Counted from the stretch's first letter, positions 25,435 through 35,817 are shown. The stretch is 63,296 nt of DNA from an uncultured Nitrospira sp. (GCA_902500745.1 CABVRS010000005.1:1-63296), one strand, 5' to 3'. Translations and numbers: made by a program. Notes: generated by a model from the sequence alone, not told the origin.

Positions 25435-28400
25435 GAACTCGCCATGGCCAACGCCGCTTCCCTCCCCGCTATAGCCTGACCAAGTTGGTCCAGTCCGTCA
25501 TAGCTCGGCACAACGTGCCGAAGCGCATCATGTTCGAGACGAGCTTCCTCGATCCGTTCTCCCCGCAGCAGGACGCTCGCGAATGCGAATCGAGCAGCCA
25601 CGTCGCCGGGATTTCGCGCGACATAGCTGCGCAGGTGGTCACCCAACTCTTGCCATCGGTTTTGTGCCGTCCCTGCTCGGAGCAACCAATGAATGGCTTC
25701 GGCGTCGTCAGGAGATTCAATCAATACTTGGAGAAATCGCTCCCACGCTCCTTGCGTGTAGGCTCGTCCCATTGCCGCCATGCCCATTCCCATCAGGCAC
25801 TTCTTACGATCGGCTCCCTCACGCATGGCTGAATCGAACGCCTGTTCTGCTTGTGAATATTGCTCTCGCTGCATCCTGAGAATACCTGTCAATAACAAGC
25901 CTTCTGCATGAGTGGGGCATCCTCTCAGCAACTTCTGCAATTGCTGATCAGCCGCCACAAGATCCCGCTGTTCCAACAATCCACGGATGACTTGCAGGCG
26001 TACTGGCACGTTCTCCTCTAATTCAAGATAACGGACGAGAAATTTCACCTGCAACGCTGGTTCCTGCAGATGCTCAGACACCATCGCAGCCCAAGACAGC
26101 ACAAATGGATCGTTTGGCCAGTCATCGGACAAGATTAATTCATGCCGTACTGCCGGCCAGTCTTGTTTCAATGCAGCTGCCTGCGCTGCCGCCACATGCG
26201 CCCAGGAGGCTCGGTCCTTAATATCACCGATAAACTGAATATCACCGTCAAGTTGTCCGTTACGGTGGGTGCGCTTGAGTTTGTAGCCATCAACGTGCAA
26301 ATAAAGATCCTCGTCGCCTGCCCACCATTGCGCCCCCCATCGGTCAAAAAAGCGAGCGGCGTTTGTGGCATCATGAGTCTTTCGTCCAGGAGTTTGGCTT
26401 TCGAGATGAACGACAACGCTCCGCGGTTGATAGACAACTCGATGCTTTCGTTCTTTCACTTTTAAACATAGATCCACGTCTTCGAATCCATTGAGATACC
26501 CTTCATCGAACCCTTCCACTTCCTCAAACAACGATCGCCTAATCAACAGACAAGCCGCCGTAACAATCTGGAACTCCCGCCGTTGGTTGACAGCTGGATG
26601 ATCGCCGGCAAAGGACTTGTAGATATGGTACGGTAAGAAGTCCTGGCAACTCCGGACAACACCAGCATGTTGAATCGTCCCGTCTGGGTAGAGAAGTTTA
26701 CTACCGACTACACCCACGGACTCGTCGTCTTCCGCTTCCTCGACTAACGTTTTCAGCCAACCAGGCTGTGGAATCGTATCGTTGTTCAAGAAGACGAGAT
26801 ACTTCCCGCGCGCGGACCGTGCTCCTTGGTTGCAGGCTTTGGCAAATCCAAGGTTTTCCTGGTTGTGAATTATTTGAACATCTCCGCCAAGGGCAGAAAG
26901 GAAGGAGGCCGTGTCATCGGTCGAGTGGTTGTCGACCACGATCAGTTCCCATGAGACATCACCGGTTGTCGCGGCTAACGCCTCCACACACTGCCGCGTC
27001 AGTTCACATCGGTTCCACACCGGAATAATCACCGAGCAGTCATAGGTTGACGCAGAGGCATCGACCGCGACCGCAGTGGATGTCGAACTTGCACAGTCTT
27101 TCAGATAGGTTTGCCTCAGCCGATGTTCCTCAGGTCCGGCAATCTCCGCCCGATTCGATAAACCATCCGGCGAGTGCCAGTAGAGGCCGGTGACGACCGG
27201 GACATGCAACATCTGATGCTGAGCTCCGACTCGAATCCAAAAATCCTGATCACCAAGCGCTCTGTAGCTTTCATCGAAATACCCCACCGTATCATGCAGC
27301 GTCCGCCGCCACATCGGATGAGGGCCGATGGTGCAATGCTTCAGTATATACTCGTAGGAGTAGTCTGGCCATTGCCACATTCCAATCCTGCGGTGTTTTT
27401 CGAAAGTTTGATGCGGAAGGTCCGTCAAGTAGGTGTTTCCGTAAACCAGGGATACCTCAGAGTGTTCATTGAGACTTTGTAACAAGATTTCATACGCATC
27501 AGCACGCAATCGGTCGTTCGTGCTAAAGGAGGTGATGTAGCGGCCACGGGCTAGCTTGAGAGCCAAATTCCATGCGGCGTAGACCCCGATCCGAGTTGCC
27601 GTTCGGACATAGATGATGTTCTTGAACCGTGCCTGATATTCCGCCACAATCGCACCTTCTCGTTCAGGAGAAGCCGCGTCCACGACGATGATCTCCAATT
27701 GGCTCACAACTGTTTGCCGCTCCAGATCATCCAAACACTCGCGCATAAACGCTTCTGCCGCGTAGCTTGAGACGATGACGGAAATGAGCGGCTGATTTAC
27801 TCGTGGCTGCTCGGAGCACTCAGCCGTGGGCTGATGCGTGCGCTGTTTCATCACGAACAACGCATTCCCGTGCGTAGGAGAAGCAGCGCTCAGCGGCGCA
27901 AAGGAGACCAGTCGATGGTCAGACTCCATGACTGCGACAAGGTCATCCAAACATTTTGCGCCTGCATACACTTCTTCCAAACTCGCCTCGACATACAGCG
28001 CACGCAGTTGTTGCCTGCGCTTCGCAGAAAGTGAAGCGAGAATTTGATATTCTGCTCCCTGCACATCGAGCAACAACATGTCTGGTTCTTCCAAATGGTG
28101 CTCCTCGATCACTCGATCGAGAGTACGACAGGCGACGGGAATGGAGCGTACTTCGTGAACATGCGGAAAAATGTCTTTGTGTTTGCCCAAACGAAGGAGT
28201 GAACTGGATTCGCCGTCATTGTTGGTCAGAAAGAACTCGCTGGTACCGTTCTGGTCGGAGAGCGCATAGGAGAGGACTTTCACGCGCGGATCCAGCGGTT
28301 CAAACCTCCGAAGATAGGCCGCCAATTCAGGAATCGGCTCGAACAGGTAGATGTGCTTCAGACTGGGAAACAGTCGGTCGAAGAGCGCGCGTTCTTGGAA

Positions 28401-29636
28401 TCGATGTGCACCTCCGACATAGAGCGTGCGGATCTGTGAGGCCACCTCTGTACCGTGGAGAGACATTAAAAGATCGTGCTGAAAAGAAGCCTGCATCGTG
28501 TGATGCCTTTCCTCGTATGGCGATGGTTCAATCCTGACAGCTCGCGGTGTAGGCAGCCGAAGGATCTCCTGTTGGACTGGTTCCGCAACCGAGTTGCAAT
28601 CCGTGACTTGGGCCGAACAGTAGGCATCCCACTCTTCGCTTAACGAAATGCGTTGATGGCCCTTCGCCTGATCTGACAGATGCTCTTTCAATGATGATCT
28701 GGCAAGAAACGTCAGTTCCGGCGTAATGTCGAGTGAAGCTTCGAATCCCCATCGAGCGCTAGGCACGAGGCTCAGTAGGCTACGATGCCCGTCGATAAGC
28801 GCCTGCAGGTATGGCACGAAGCAATGTCGTAAACTGCCAAGCGTGAGTGGATAGTGTGAATGTGCGACCGGTAAAGCCAGCTCCGGCACGACTAGTTTGA
28901 GTGAATGGAAATGGTAGAAGATCACCGGTCGGTCATCGATCAACACGTGACCCGTTTCTGAAAGCCGGAACGCATAGCGATCGTGGTTCCAGGGGCCGAC
29001 TCCTCCACCTGGATTCTTCAGGACCACCACACCGGGAAAGCGGTTAGGCCAATCGTTGAGGTAGAGCTGATCCCCCATCTTCCCCGCTTCATACCGAGCG
29101 AAGCACCATTCGATGCAACGCGCTCTCCACCATTGCAGCGCCGCCATCCCATAGGCATCACGTCGGAACGTCAACAACCCGACGTTGTATCGGCCGTTGT
29201 GCTGAGCCAGATGCGCTTGCGCGGGTGAAAATCGATGCTCATGGATTAAGATGGACCCCGATGCCAATTCATCGAACAACGGCTGAGGGGAGGAGAAGAA
29301 GAACAAATCCGCATCGAGATAGGTCAGGACTTCGACAGCTCGAAATCGCTTGAGAATGTAAAGAATCACGGTCGGCGTAAGAGTCCAGTAGTACTCAACG
29401 AGAGTTCTCGTCGGCTTGGTTGCACTCAACTGATCATCGTGGTACTCGAGCTCGTGCAAGGGAATCACCCGGACCTGTGGGATGGCCAACCGGTTTAGGA
29501 CGACACGAGTCATTTCGTCCATACACACCACGTAGATGATGAAGGACGCAGATTCTTGGCGTTGGAGCGATGAAATGAGTGCCAATCCTCTTGTCAGATA
29601 GTGACGATCAAAATACGTGCAGTAATAACGTGTCAT
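25410..29636 (-). CDS. Giant four-module protein: GT-A transferase, FkbM methyltransferase, two GT2 domains and TPRs
   Basis: 1,408 residues from ATG 29636, whose first base overlaps the stop of the aminotransferase gene; AGGAGC lies upstream. Modules: (1) about 1-320, a GT8-like nucleotide-sugar transferase (YLDADLFFFSSP, a DxD-type motif); (2) about 400-597, FkbM-type methyltransferase (LYVGGAHRFQERALF, LLLDVQGAEYQIL); (3) about 612-830, GT2 (ISVIVSSYAAEAFMRECLDD, IIVVDAASPE); (4) about 864-1112, second GT2 (VIIPVWNRCELTRQC, LIVVDNHSTDD, FLNNDTIPQPGW); (5) about 1225-1400, TPR-like helices. It would build and methylate several linkages of one glycan. The TPR tail may dock the acceptor protein. 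The C-terminus is read from a family B repeat. Confidence 0.88.
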   Translation of the reverse strand: MTRYYCTYFDRHYLTRGLALISSLQRQESASFIIYVVCMDEMTRVVLNRLAIPQVRVIPLHELEYHDDQLSATKPTRTLVEYYWTLTPTVILYILKRFRAVEVLTYLDADLFFFSSPQPLFDELASGSILIHEHRFSPAQAHLAQHNGRYNVGLLTFRRDAYGMAALQWWRARCIEWCFARYEAGKMGDQLYLNDWPNRFPGVVVLKNPGGGVGPWNHDRYAFRLSETGHVLIDDRPVIFYHFHSLKLVVPELALPVAHSHYPLTLGSLRHCFVPYLQALIDGHRSLLSLVPSARWGFEASLDITPELTFLARSSLKEHLSDQAKGHQRISLSEEWDAYCSAQVTDCNSVAEPVQQEILRLPTPRAVRIEPSPYEERHHTMQASFQHDLLMSLHGTEVASQIRTLYVGGAHRFQERALFDRLFPSLKHIYLFEPIPELAAYLRRFEPLDPRVKVLSYALSDQNGTSEFFLTNNDGESSSLLRLGKHKDIFPHVHEVRSIPVACRTLDRVIEEHHLEEPDMLLLDVQGAEYQILASLSAKRRQQLRALYVEASLEEVYAGAKCLDDLVAVMESDHRLVSFAPLSAASPTHGNALFVMKQRTHQPTAECSEQPRVNQPLISVIVSSYAAEAFMRECLDDLERQTVVSQLEIIVVDAASPEREGAIVAEYQARFKNIIYVRTATRIGVYAAWNLALKLARGRYITSFSTNDRLRADAYEILLQSLNEHSEVSLVYGNTYLTDLPHQTFEKHRRIGMWQWPDYSYEYILKHCTIGPHPMWRRTLHDTVGYFDESYRALGDQDFWIRVGAQHQMLHVPVVTGLYWHSPDGLSNRAEIAGPEEHRLRQTYLKDCASSTSTAVAVDASASTYDCSVIIPVWNRCELTRQCVEALAATTGDVSWELIVVDNHSTDDTASFLSALGGDVQIIHNQENLGFAKACNQGARSARGKYLVFLNNDTIPQPGWLKTLVEEAEDDESVGVVGSKLLYPDGTIQHAGVVRSCQDFLPYHIYKSFAGDHPAVNQRREFQIVTAACLLIRRSLFEEVEGFDEGYLNGFEDVDLCLKVKERKHRVVYQPRSVVVHLESQTPGRKTHDATNAARFFDRWGAQWWAGDEDLYLHVDGYKLKRTHRNGQLDGDIQFIGDIKDRASWAHVAAAQAAALKQDWPAVRHELILSDDWPNDPFVLSWAAMVSEHLQEPALQVKFLVRYLELEENVPVRLQVIRGLLEQRDLVAADQQLQKLLRGCPTHAEGLLLTGILRMQREQYSQAEQAFDSAMREGADRKKCLMGMGMAAMGRAYTQGAWERFLQVLIESPDDAEAIHWLLRAGTAQNRWQELGDHLRSYVARNPGDVAARFAFASVLLRGERIEEARLEHDALRHVVPSYDGLDQLGQAIAGREAALAMASSSFVNGEA

Positions 29637-30832
29637 CACACGCTCCTGTGATGTGAAGAAGAAATCCATGGATTGGATTGCGAGGTCGGTTCCGACCAGG
29701 TTCGCAACCGATCGCAGATTCGTTCGACCTGCTCCTCCGTGAGATCTGGATGACACGGGATCGTAAGCAACCGCTCATAGAGAGCCTCCGTAACCGGCAG
29801 TCTGTCTGCCCCGGCAAACCGCCCCACATAGGCTGGTTGCCGATGTACCGGTATCGGGTAGTGCAGTGCGGTAGCAATCCCTGCCTCGGAGAGATGCCCT
29901 GCCAAACGATCGCGCATCCTGCTTTCCAGGACGAACAAATGCATCGCGTGCGTGGTGTTGGGAATGTCCCGCGGCGCCACAGTGCCCGTCGATGCGAGAG
30001 CTGTACGATAGTGCGCCGCAATGGTTCTTCGCATGTGATTGCGACGATCGAGATGACCGAGCTTCACCCGAAGAATGGCTGCCTGTAATTCGTCGAGGCG
30101 AGAATTCGTTCCCACCTGATCACTGACATACCGTTCATGCCAACCATACTGGCGCAACGAGCGAAGCCTCGCATCAATGGCCGCATCGTTGCTGACCACC
30201 GCACCGGCATCCCCAATCGCACCCAAGTTTTTTGTCGGATAGAAACTGAATGCCGCAGCATCCCCGAATGTTCCGACTTTCTGATCACCGATGGTCGCCC
30301 CATGTGCTTGGGCACAATCTTCGATCACGAAGCATTGATATTGTCGAGCCACGCAAAGAATCTGTTCCATCGCTGCCGGCTGGCCATAGATATGCACCGG
30401 CACAAGCGCGCGAGTACGTGACGTGATGGCCTCTCTGAGCAAGTGTGGATCCATACATCTTGATCGTGGATCGATATCGACGAATACAGGAACGGCTCCG
30501 ATTGCCTCGATTGCGACGATAGTGGCGACCGCGGTATGAGAGACGGTCACGACTTCATCACCAGGCTGGACGCCTGATGCCCTCAGAGCGAGGGCAAGCG
30601 CATCCGTTCCACTCGCCACCCCAACGCAATAGGAGGCTCCCAGATACTCCGCCCACTCTTTTTCGAACGATTCCACTTCGCGGCCAAGAATGTAGTGGCC
30701 TCCGCACAACACACGATCAATGGCCGCGAGAATCATCTCGCGGTCACTTCGTGCGTCTGCGCCGGGATCAGCAATGTGAATGGTGCTAGGCCGCGGCGGC
30801 TGAAGGCCAATATCGGTGGCCATGTTTCCCAT
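29636..30832 (-). CDS. DegT/DnrJ/EryC1-family sugar aminotransferase
   Basis: 398 residues. PLP enzyme: the Schiff-base lysine is in [13 protein letters not shown] (about K201), with [13 protein letters not shown] and [12 protein letters not shown] as the other cofactor contacts. Family members transaminate nucleotide-linked 3- or 4-keto-6-deoxy sugars to amino sugars. Its N-terminus overlaps the end of the epimerase gene by about 45 bases (ATG at codon 4 is an alternative), and its stop overlaps the giant transferase start, so the three are translationally coupled. No dTDP-glucose 4,6-dehydratase is in the window, so the keto-sugar must come from elsewhere. Confidence 0.93.
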   Translation of the reverse strand: MGNMATDIGLQPPRPSTIHIADPGADARSDREMILAAIDRVLCGGHYILGREVESFEKEWAEYLGASYCVGVASGTDALALALRASGVQPGDEVVTVSHTAVATIVAIEAIGAVPVFVDIDPRSRCMDPHLLREAITSRTRALVPVHIYGQPAAMEQILCVARQYQCFVIEDCAQAHGATIGDQKVGTFGDAAAFSFYPTKNLGAIGDAGAVVSNDAAIDARLRSLRQYGWHERYVSDQVGTNSRLDELQAAILRVKLGHLDRRNHMRRTIAAHYRTALASTGTVAPRDIPNTTHAMHLFVLESRMRDRLAGHLSEAGIATALHYPIPVHRQPAYVGRFAGADRLPVTEALYERLLTIPCHPDLTEEQVERICDRLRTWSEPTSQSNPWISSSHHRSV

Positions 30833-31814
30833 AATAGTTGAGTGTCCGTTCCAGACCGTCGGCCAACGAGACAGACGGTTTCCAGGTCAATTGACTGCTG
30901 ATCTTCCGAAAATCTCCGTAGTAGTCTCCGATATCGATGGACTTCCGTTCAGAAGGGAACGGGACCAACTGGTAGCTCCCACGCCCGTGACATCGTATTA
31001 ATAGCTGAGCCGTTTCTTTAAGATTCAGCGGATGTTCGTCTCCAAGGTTATAGGTTTCACCATCGGCTTCGCCGGACAGGGCTGCCAACAGCAGCGCATC
31101 AACGACGTCGTCGACATAGTTGAAATCCCTCACCTGTGCTCCATCGCCGAACACGGCAATGGGGCGACCTTCCAGGAGATTGCGAATCCAGATACCGAGG
31201 AATGTTTGCCGAGCATCGGCCACACGCATCCGAGGCCCGTAGGTATTCGTCAAGCGAAGGACAACCGCCCGAATTCCGTACACGCGATGATAGAGCTGGT
31301 GGTACAACTCACCCGCTAATTTGTTGATGCCATTGACATCAACGGGATCAAGTGGGTGTTGCTCATCGACCGGTAAATAGCGAGGTTTCCCATAGATTTG
31401 GCGCGTGCCCGCAAACACAATCTTGATCTCTCGATTGTGTTTGCGGCAGCATTCAAGGAGGGACAATTGAGCCTTGGCATTGATGTCCAGATCTTGGTGA
31501 GGATGATCCATGGAGTCCAGATGGCTCGTTTGGCCGGCGAGGTTAAACAGATAGTCGCGCTGTTGCAGCAGATACTTCATTGCGTGCTCATCACGGACAT
31601 CGGCAATATTGACACGCACCTGGTCTCGCACCGGTTCGATATTCCAGAGATGCCCTCCATACTCAGGAATCATGCTGTCGATCAGCGTCACCTCGGCACC
31701 CTCATGCACAAGCCTGATGGCCAGATTCGAGCCAATAAACCCAAGTCCCCCAGTTATGAGGATACGCGCACCGTGAAAACGGCTTCGTATGTTATTGGGG
31801 TGCACGAAAGACAT
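30786..31814 (-). CDS. NAD-dependent sugar epimerase/dehydratase (extended SDR)
   Basis: 342 residues from ATG 31814, chosen because [10 protein letters not shown] (21-30) then lies at the normal distance from the N-terminus; the frame is open further upstream but without family sequence. Rossmann fold with conserved [15 protein letters not shown] and [12 protein letters not shown] segments. The usual catalytic YxxxK is replaced by N161-GIN-K165 ([12 protein letters not shown]), so the Tyr is absent at that place. Starts 23 bases inside the upstream methyltransferase gene. Likely makes or interconverts the sugar nucleotide used by the aminotransferase or the transferases. Confidence 0.88.
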   Translation of the reverse strand: MSFVHPNNIRSRFHGARILITGGLGFIGSNLAIRLVHEGAEVTLIDSMIPEYGGHLWNIEPVRDQVRVNIADVRDEHAMKYLLQQRDYLFNLAGQTSHLDSMDHPHQDLDINAKAQLSLLECCRKHNREIKIVFAGTRQIYGKPRYLPVDEQHPLDPVDVNGINKLAGELYHQLYHRVYGIRAVVLRLTNTYGPRMRVADARQTFLGIWIRNLLEGRPIAVFGDGAQVRDFNYVDDVVDALLLAALSGEADGETYNLGDEHPLNLKETAQLLIRCHGRGSYQLVPFPSERKSIDIGDYYGDFRKISSQLTWKPSVSLADGLERTLNYYGKHGHRYWPSAAAA

Positions 31815-34755
31815 ACGTGACTTCTCGCTCGTCTCGTTCAGGTTCAGCACGAATGCTGTGCATGGCGATGAACTCCATGCCGACACTCCGGCAAAGCTCA
31901 AGAAATTCTGCTTCATTGAAACGAATCTCAAACGTTTCGACACCATACGCAAATTTCGTGAAATGCTTGGTATCTCCACATCGAGCGATCGGTGTGCGAT
32001 GGAAGACCACAATTTCTGATGCCACCCTCGCCGCCTCGGCAATATGCAAAGCGTACTCACGCACATGCAGCAACACACAAGAGGAGATCACAATGGGAAT
32101 GGAGCGTTCTTGAAAGCGCAGGGCGCTGCCATCTCCGATCTCGAATCGGACCCCTGGATAGTACGCACGGGCTAACCGGATCATGGCATCAGAAAAGTCG
32201 ATGCCCAGATAGGCGAGACGAGTATTGAGAAGATATTCCAAAACCTCGTAGTAGTACCCACTTGCACAGCCGATCTCCAGCAACTCGACGTTCGGTTTGA
32301 CATATGGCCGAAGCGACTCCGCGAGAGTCTTAAACACATCCGGAGGCTTCCCCCGATACATGTCGAGCAATTCGCGCTGAACCAACGATCGTTGCTTGAG
32401 CGGGATCCGATCCGACTGCCAAGATTGCTCGAGCTCGACGGTGATCTGTCCAGGTTCAATTGCTTGGCGCCCATAGGAGATCCGACCGAGGTCAGGATCC
32501 GGCAGGCGATTGGCTCCTACTTTCATCTCGAGGTGGCGGTTCAGAAGTTCCGCCGTATGGCGCATCCGCGTTTCATACGTATGGTCCCGAAGCGTTCTGG
32601 CCTGTCCTCGCTTGGCAATTTCTACCGCCTCGTCTTGGTGGTTCAGGTAATAGGCAATGAGATCAACACATTCTGTAATGGATCGATAAGCGACGACTTC
32701 CACGCCGATTTCGAAAAGGTCGTTGAGGTTGTCTTTATAGTCCGTAACGAGCAGCGTCCCGCATCCGGTCGCTTCGAACAATCGCATGTTGTTCGCATTC
32801 GACTGGGCCACATCGATATGATGGTTGACGGTGATGGTGGACTTCGCAAGTACCGTAAACATGTCCATGCCCCAAACATCACCATGAATCTGGCTTGCCT
32901 CGACTCCCTGTTGAGCCAAGGCCTGAGTCCCATATCCCCAGAAGTGAATCGGTGATGATTGGGCTAAAGTAGTCAGAAGTTCATATCGTCCCCTATGGGC
33001 GGGAGAAACCCCACCGACAAACGTCAGTGCATGATCCCGCCGATGATTGCCCAAACGCTCGAGCACCCTTGGATCAAATGCCAATGGCTGGTAGTACGCC
33101 GCACGCCCTTGTCGCCGGAACGTCTCAACAAAATGCGGAAAGGACGAGATGAGAAGGTCGAATCCATCGAGATGTGCATGAGGTGGAATGGGCGACGCGA
33201 TCTGGCCGACGATGAGATCGACATGTGGACGAACTGCGGCACAAAACTCTGTGGTGGCGACATTCAGGTCCTGTACATACAGGACTTGCGGCCGTACTTG
33301 TGCAATCTGATCAAGCGCCATACGCAGCGGCGTGGCCGCAGAGTCATAACCACGCTCGAATGCCCATTGGCGCTGAAGCGACGGACAATTCGCGATCACG
33401 TCCTGTGCCACCCATCCTGCTGCTCGTAGACCAAAAGAATAGAAGTCGCTGTCACCAAAACAGGCGGCCTGGAGCGCGCTATGCTGCGAGTCGTAAGATG
33501 CTGAGAGCAACTCCGGGTGCTTCTGGTAATGTTGTTCAAGGAATCCCGGGTAGTAGGTATTCACAAATAAGCAGATTGGCTGATCTCGTGTCGACAGTGA
33601 TGGTGAGGACGCTCTTGCCACCGTATGGCCAGCGATAGGATCCGTTTTCAGCGCTAGGCGCGACACAGTGACTCTTTGGTCATTCTGCGCCACATTCACT
33701 GGCGCCGTCGGTAGCACACCTGACGATCTGGGGTGGATCGTACGTTCCACCTGTTCCAACCACTGTCGCGTCGACGCTGGAAGAGCCGGACGCACTCTTC
33801 CGCTAAGCAATCCCTTCCCTTCCCAACGGATTCCTTCCCATTGGACATACCCCAACCGGTTCCATCGATCGGCCGTATCAAGTTCACTGTCGCGAAGTCC
33901 GTCATCGACAATAACTACGGCATGGGGATTCACGACGTCGCTCACGAGTGGAACTGTTCCGAAGCGGATACCGGTTTCCCCGGCCGGTCCGTCGATGAGG
34001 ATCACGTCAGGATGCACACCGCCAAGAAACTGTTCGAGGACTTCCCTCGGTAGGTCATAACACCGGACAACCTGTGAGCCGATCGTCTGGAGTACCAGCT
34101 CTGCGTGGAGAAAGCGGACCGTACCGAGAAGGCGATGCCGTTGAAGTACCGCCCTGGTTTGTTCGATATGTTGCGCGGATTGATCGATACTGAATACGCG
34201 CGGCGTTACAGGGTCCCCGTGCAGGCGTGTCATGATCCATGCCAAGGCCAGAGAACTTGTTCCACTCCCGAATTCCAGTATGGCCGAAGGACGATACTCT
34301 TCAATTTTCGCCACAAGGTACTCAACGGTTTCCGCACAGAGAGCCCATCCACCCAGGGTTTCAGAAGCCATGAGTCGTTCAAGTTCGGCGTGTCGGAATT
34401 TCCACGGTCGTGGGTGGATGCGTTGAAACAGCGTAGCAAGCGGATCCTCTTTCCCCAACTCGGTTGCCAGCTGATCCCGCATAGCAAGACAGACCTCGAG
34501 GGGCATCCAGGTATCGTGAAAGAGTCTCGAAGCCTCAATGACGAGGGCCAGAGCTGGTTCCTCAGAGCGAGTAGGAACGTCTGAATGGACTGGTACTCCC
34601 CTCTCAGCCGCATATGAAAGAACTGAGTGTGGTTTCTGCACACTATGCATTTCAGGCTCACAAGATTGTCCTGCAGACGACGCTGTGCGGAGAATGCATT
34701 CCAAGTCTCGTGCCAGCTGCTGGTGGGGTTGGGCAAAAGAAATCCGCTTATTCAA
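31792..34755 (-). CDS. Three-module protein: methyltransferase, CgeB-type glycosyltransferase, methyltransferase
   Basis: 987 residues if the TTG at 34755 is used; no strong ribosome site is seen and the ATG at 34650 is an alternative. Modules: an SAM-dependent methyltransferase near 155-330 (ILEFGSGTSSLALAW, VILIDGPAGETG); a CgeB/DUF3880 glycosyltransferase about 393-741 (VNTYYPGFLEQHYQ, LTFVGGVSPAHRGR, MRLFEATGCGTLLVTDY); a second class I methyltransferase about 787-987 (VELLEIGCASGYYYEVLEYL). First gene of the glycan operon. The pairing of methyl and glycosyl transfer in one chain mirrors the giant protein at 25410, suggesting a methylated repeating glycan. Confidence 0.85.
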   Translation of the reverse strand: MNKRISFAQPHQQLARDLECILRTASSAGQSCEPEMHSVQKPHSVLSYAAERGVPVHSDVPTRSEEPALALVIEASRLFHDTWMPLEVCLAMRDQLATELGKEDPLATLFQRIHPRPWKFRHAELERLMASETLGGWALCAETVEYLVAKIEEYRPSAILEFGSGTSSLALAWIMTRLHGDPVTPRVFSIDQSAQHIEQTRAVLQRHRLLGTVRFLHAELVLQTIGSQVVRCYDLPREVLEQFLGGVHPDVILIDGPAGETGIRFGTVPLVSDVVNPHAVVIVDDGLRDSELDTADRWNRLGYVQWEGIRWEGKGLLSGRVRPALPASTRQWLEQVERTIHPRSSGVLPTAPVNVAQNDQRVTVSRLALKTDPIAGHTVARASSPSLSTRDQPICLFVNTYYPGFLEQHYQKHPELLSASYDSQHSALQAACFGDSDFYSFGLRAAGWVAQDVIANCPSLQRQWAFERGYDSAATPLRMALDQIAQVRPQVLYVQDLNVATTEFCAAVRPHVDLIVGQIASPIPPHAHLDGFDLLISSFPHFVETFRRQGRAAYYQPLAFDPRVLERLGNHRRDHALTFVGGVSPAHRGRYELLTTLAQSSPIHFWGYGTQALAQQGVEASQIHGDVWGMDMFTVLAKSTITVNHHIDVAQSNANNMRLFEATGCGTLLVTDYKDNLNDLFEIGVEVVAYRSITECVDLIAYYLNHQDEAVEIAKRGQARTLRDHTYETRMRHTAELLNRHLEMKVGANRLPDPDLGRISYGRQAIEPGQITVELEQSWQSDRIPLKQRSLVQRELLDMYRGKPPDVFKTLAESLRPYVKPNVELLEIGCASGYYYEVLEYLLNTRLAYLGIDFSDAMIRLARAYYPGVRFEIGDGSALRFQERSIPIVISSCVLLHVREYALHIAEAARVASEIVVFHRTPIARCGDTKHFTKFAYGVETFEIRFNEAEFLELCRSVGMEFIAMHSIRAEPERDEREVTYVFRAPQ

Positions 34756-34847
34756 ACGCGGGAACGTTCATGACTTTCTCCATACCTCGGCAAGATTTGC
34801 CCGGTATTCGGGAAGAATCAGCCAGTACGGGGCGAAGATGAACCTGC

Positions 34848-35573
34848 CTACGAGGTAAGGAATGAGGCGCTGACTTTTTGGAAGACGCACTGTTCGATGG
34901 CGTTGCGGACGGATCCGCCCCACCCTCGATATTCAATGTACTCCAGCTCGTTGAAGCGAAACTCAATGCCGATCATCTCGCTCCCATGCCGCACGTCGGC
35001 ATTCTTCACGAGGCCGGTAAGATTGGTAATATGTCCTAATCCAGGCAGCTCGAACTCTAAGCGGACCGTACTGCCGGGACGCAGCCACGCAGGTCGTTGG
35101 ACCAGCGCCACGCTGCACCCCCCTTCACTCAGATCTTTCAGCAAACCGCCAAAGTAATCGGTGGTGGGCAGCGTAGATTCGGATGCGTGCCCTCCGTCGG
35201 TCCGCATCAACAGGATCGGCTCGTTTGACGACACACGCACATGCTTACGCAGATGCATCTCTTCGACCGTTTTCGGATAGGCAATGAAGAGCAATGGTAC
35301 CGGTGAACTGATCAGATCACGGATCTCACTGCGATAGCCGACGAGCTTCCCTTCATGAAGGTAGCTGACGGTACATGGCGTGCCGCCGACAACTTGTTGA
35401 TCATGGCCGAGCTGAAGCGGCCATTCACAGATCAGCCAGGCGTGATCTTTCCACCCAAGGAGCGTCGACCCGTACATGACCTTCTGCTGATCAAGAGAAA
35501 GGGATATTTTCAACGGCAGTCCGACCGACAAAAACGACGCCGCAGGGGGAACAGACACGACCATGTCATTCAT
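34848..35573 (-). CDS. YcgR-like PilZ-domain c-di-GMP effector
   Basis: 241 residues from ATG 35573, with AGGAG eight bases upstream. N-terminal YcgR-type domain (PLKISLSLDQQKVMYGSTLLG onward) and C-terminal PilZ domain from about residue 125: HLRKHVRVSS gives the arginine motif, DLSEGGCSV the second. YcgR proteins act as c-di-GMP-controlled brakes on the motor. A sigma-28-like promoter sits 50-77 bases upstream, so it is probably co-expressed with late flagellar genes. Divergent from the HD-GYP gene, which would lower c-di-GMP. Confidence 0.85.
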   Translation of the reverse strand: MNDMVVSVPPAASFLSVGLPLKISLSLDQQKVMYGSTLLGWKDHAWLICEWPLQLGHDQQVVGGTPCTVSYLHEGKLVGYRSEIRDLISSPVPLLFIAYPKTVEEMHLRKHVRVSSNEPILLMRTDGGHASESTLPTTDYFGGLLKDLSEGGCSVALVQRPAWLRPGSTVRLEFELPGLGHITNLTGLVKNADVRHGSEMIGIEFRFNELEYIEYRGWGGSVRNAIEQCVFQKVSASFLTS

Positions 35574-35622
35574 ACCCATCGCTCCTGGTTCACCAGCTGA
35601 TCTCAACCGCCTCTGATGAACC

Positions 35623-35650
35623 CTATCGGAAACTCATGGGCTAATCTTGA
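35623..35650 (-). promoter_or_regulatory. Sigma-28 promoter candidate for the YcgR-like gene
   Basis: Minus-strand TCAAG, 16-base spacer from TCAA, TCCGATAG. Six of eight bases match the -10. Same geometry as the csrA and flgM sites. Confidence 0.5.
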
Positions 35651-35720
35651 GGGTGAGCGAACAGGATCGAGCACATTGACCCCCAACTGATGTCAACGCG
35701 GTAGGATCCGTAGGTAATCA

Positions 35721-35748
35721 TCAAGTTCACCGCCTACTTCACCGATAA
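35721..35748 (+). promoter_or_regulatory. Sigma-28 promoter candidate for the HD-GYP gene
   Basis: TCAAGTTC, 16-base spacer from TCAA, ACCGATAA (seven of eight). The HD-GYP start is 69 bases downstream. It is back to back with the site for the YcgR-like gene, 70 bases away on the other strand. Confidence 0.6.
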
Positions 35749-35817
35749 CATCCTCGGAACCTATTCTTCTGTCGGCCTATCCGACCGGCGATTCTTCTGA
35801 CTTGGAGTCTTAAACCT

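Noticed and set aside
31815..32078. An 88-residue Cys/Arg-rich extension of the epimerase
   Set aside because: It is an out-of-frame reading of the methyltransferase gene; the Rossmann fold begins normally from the ATG at 31814.
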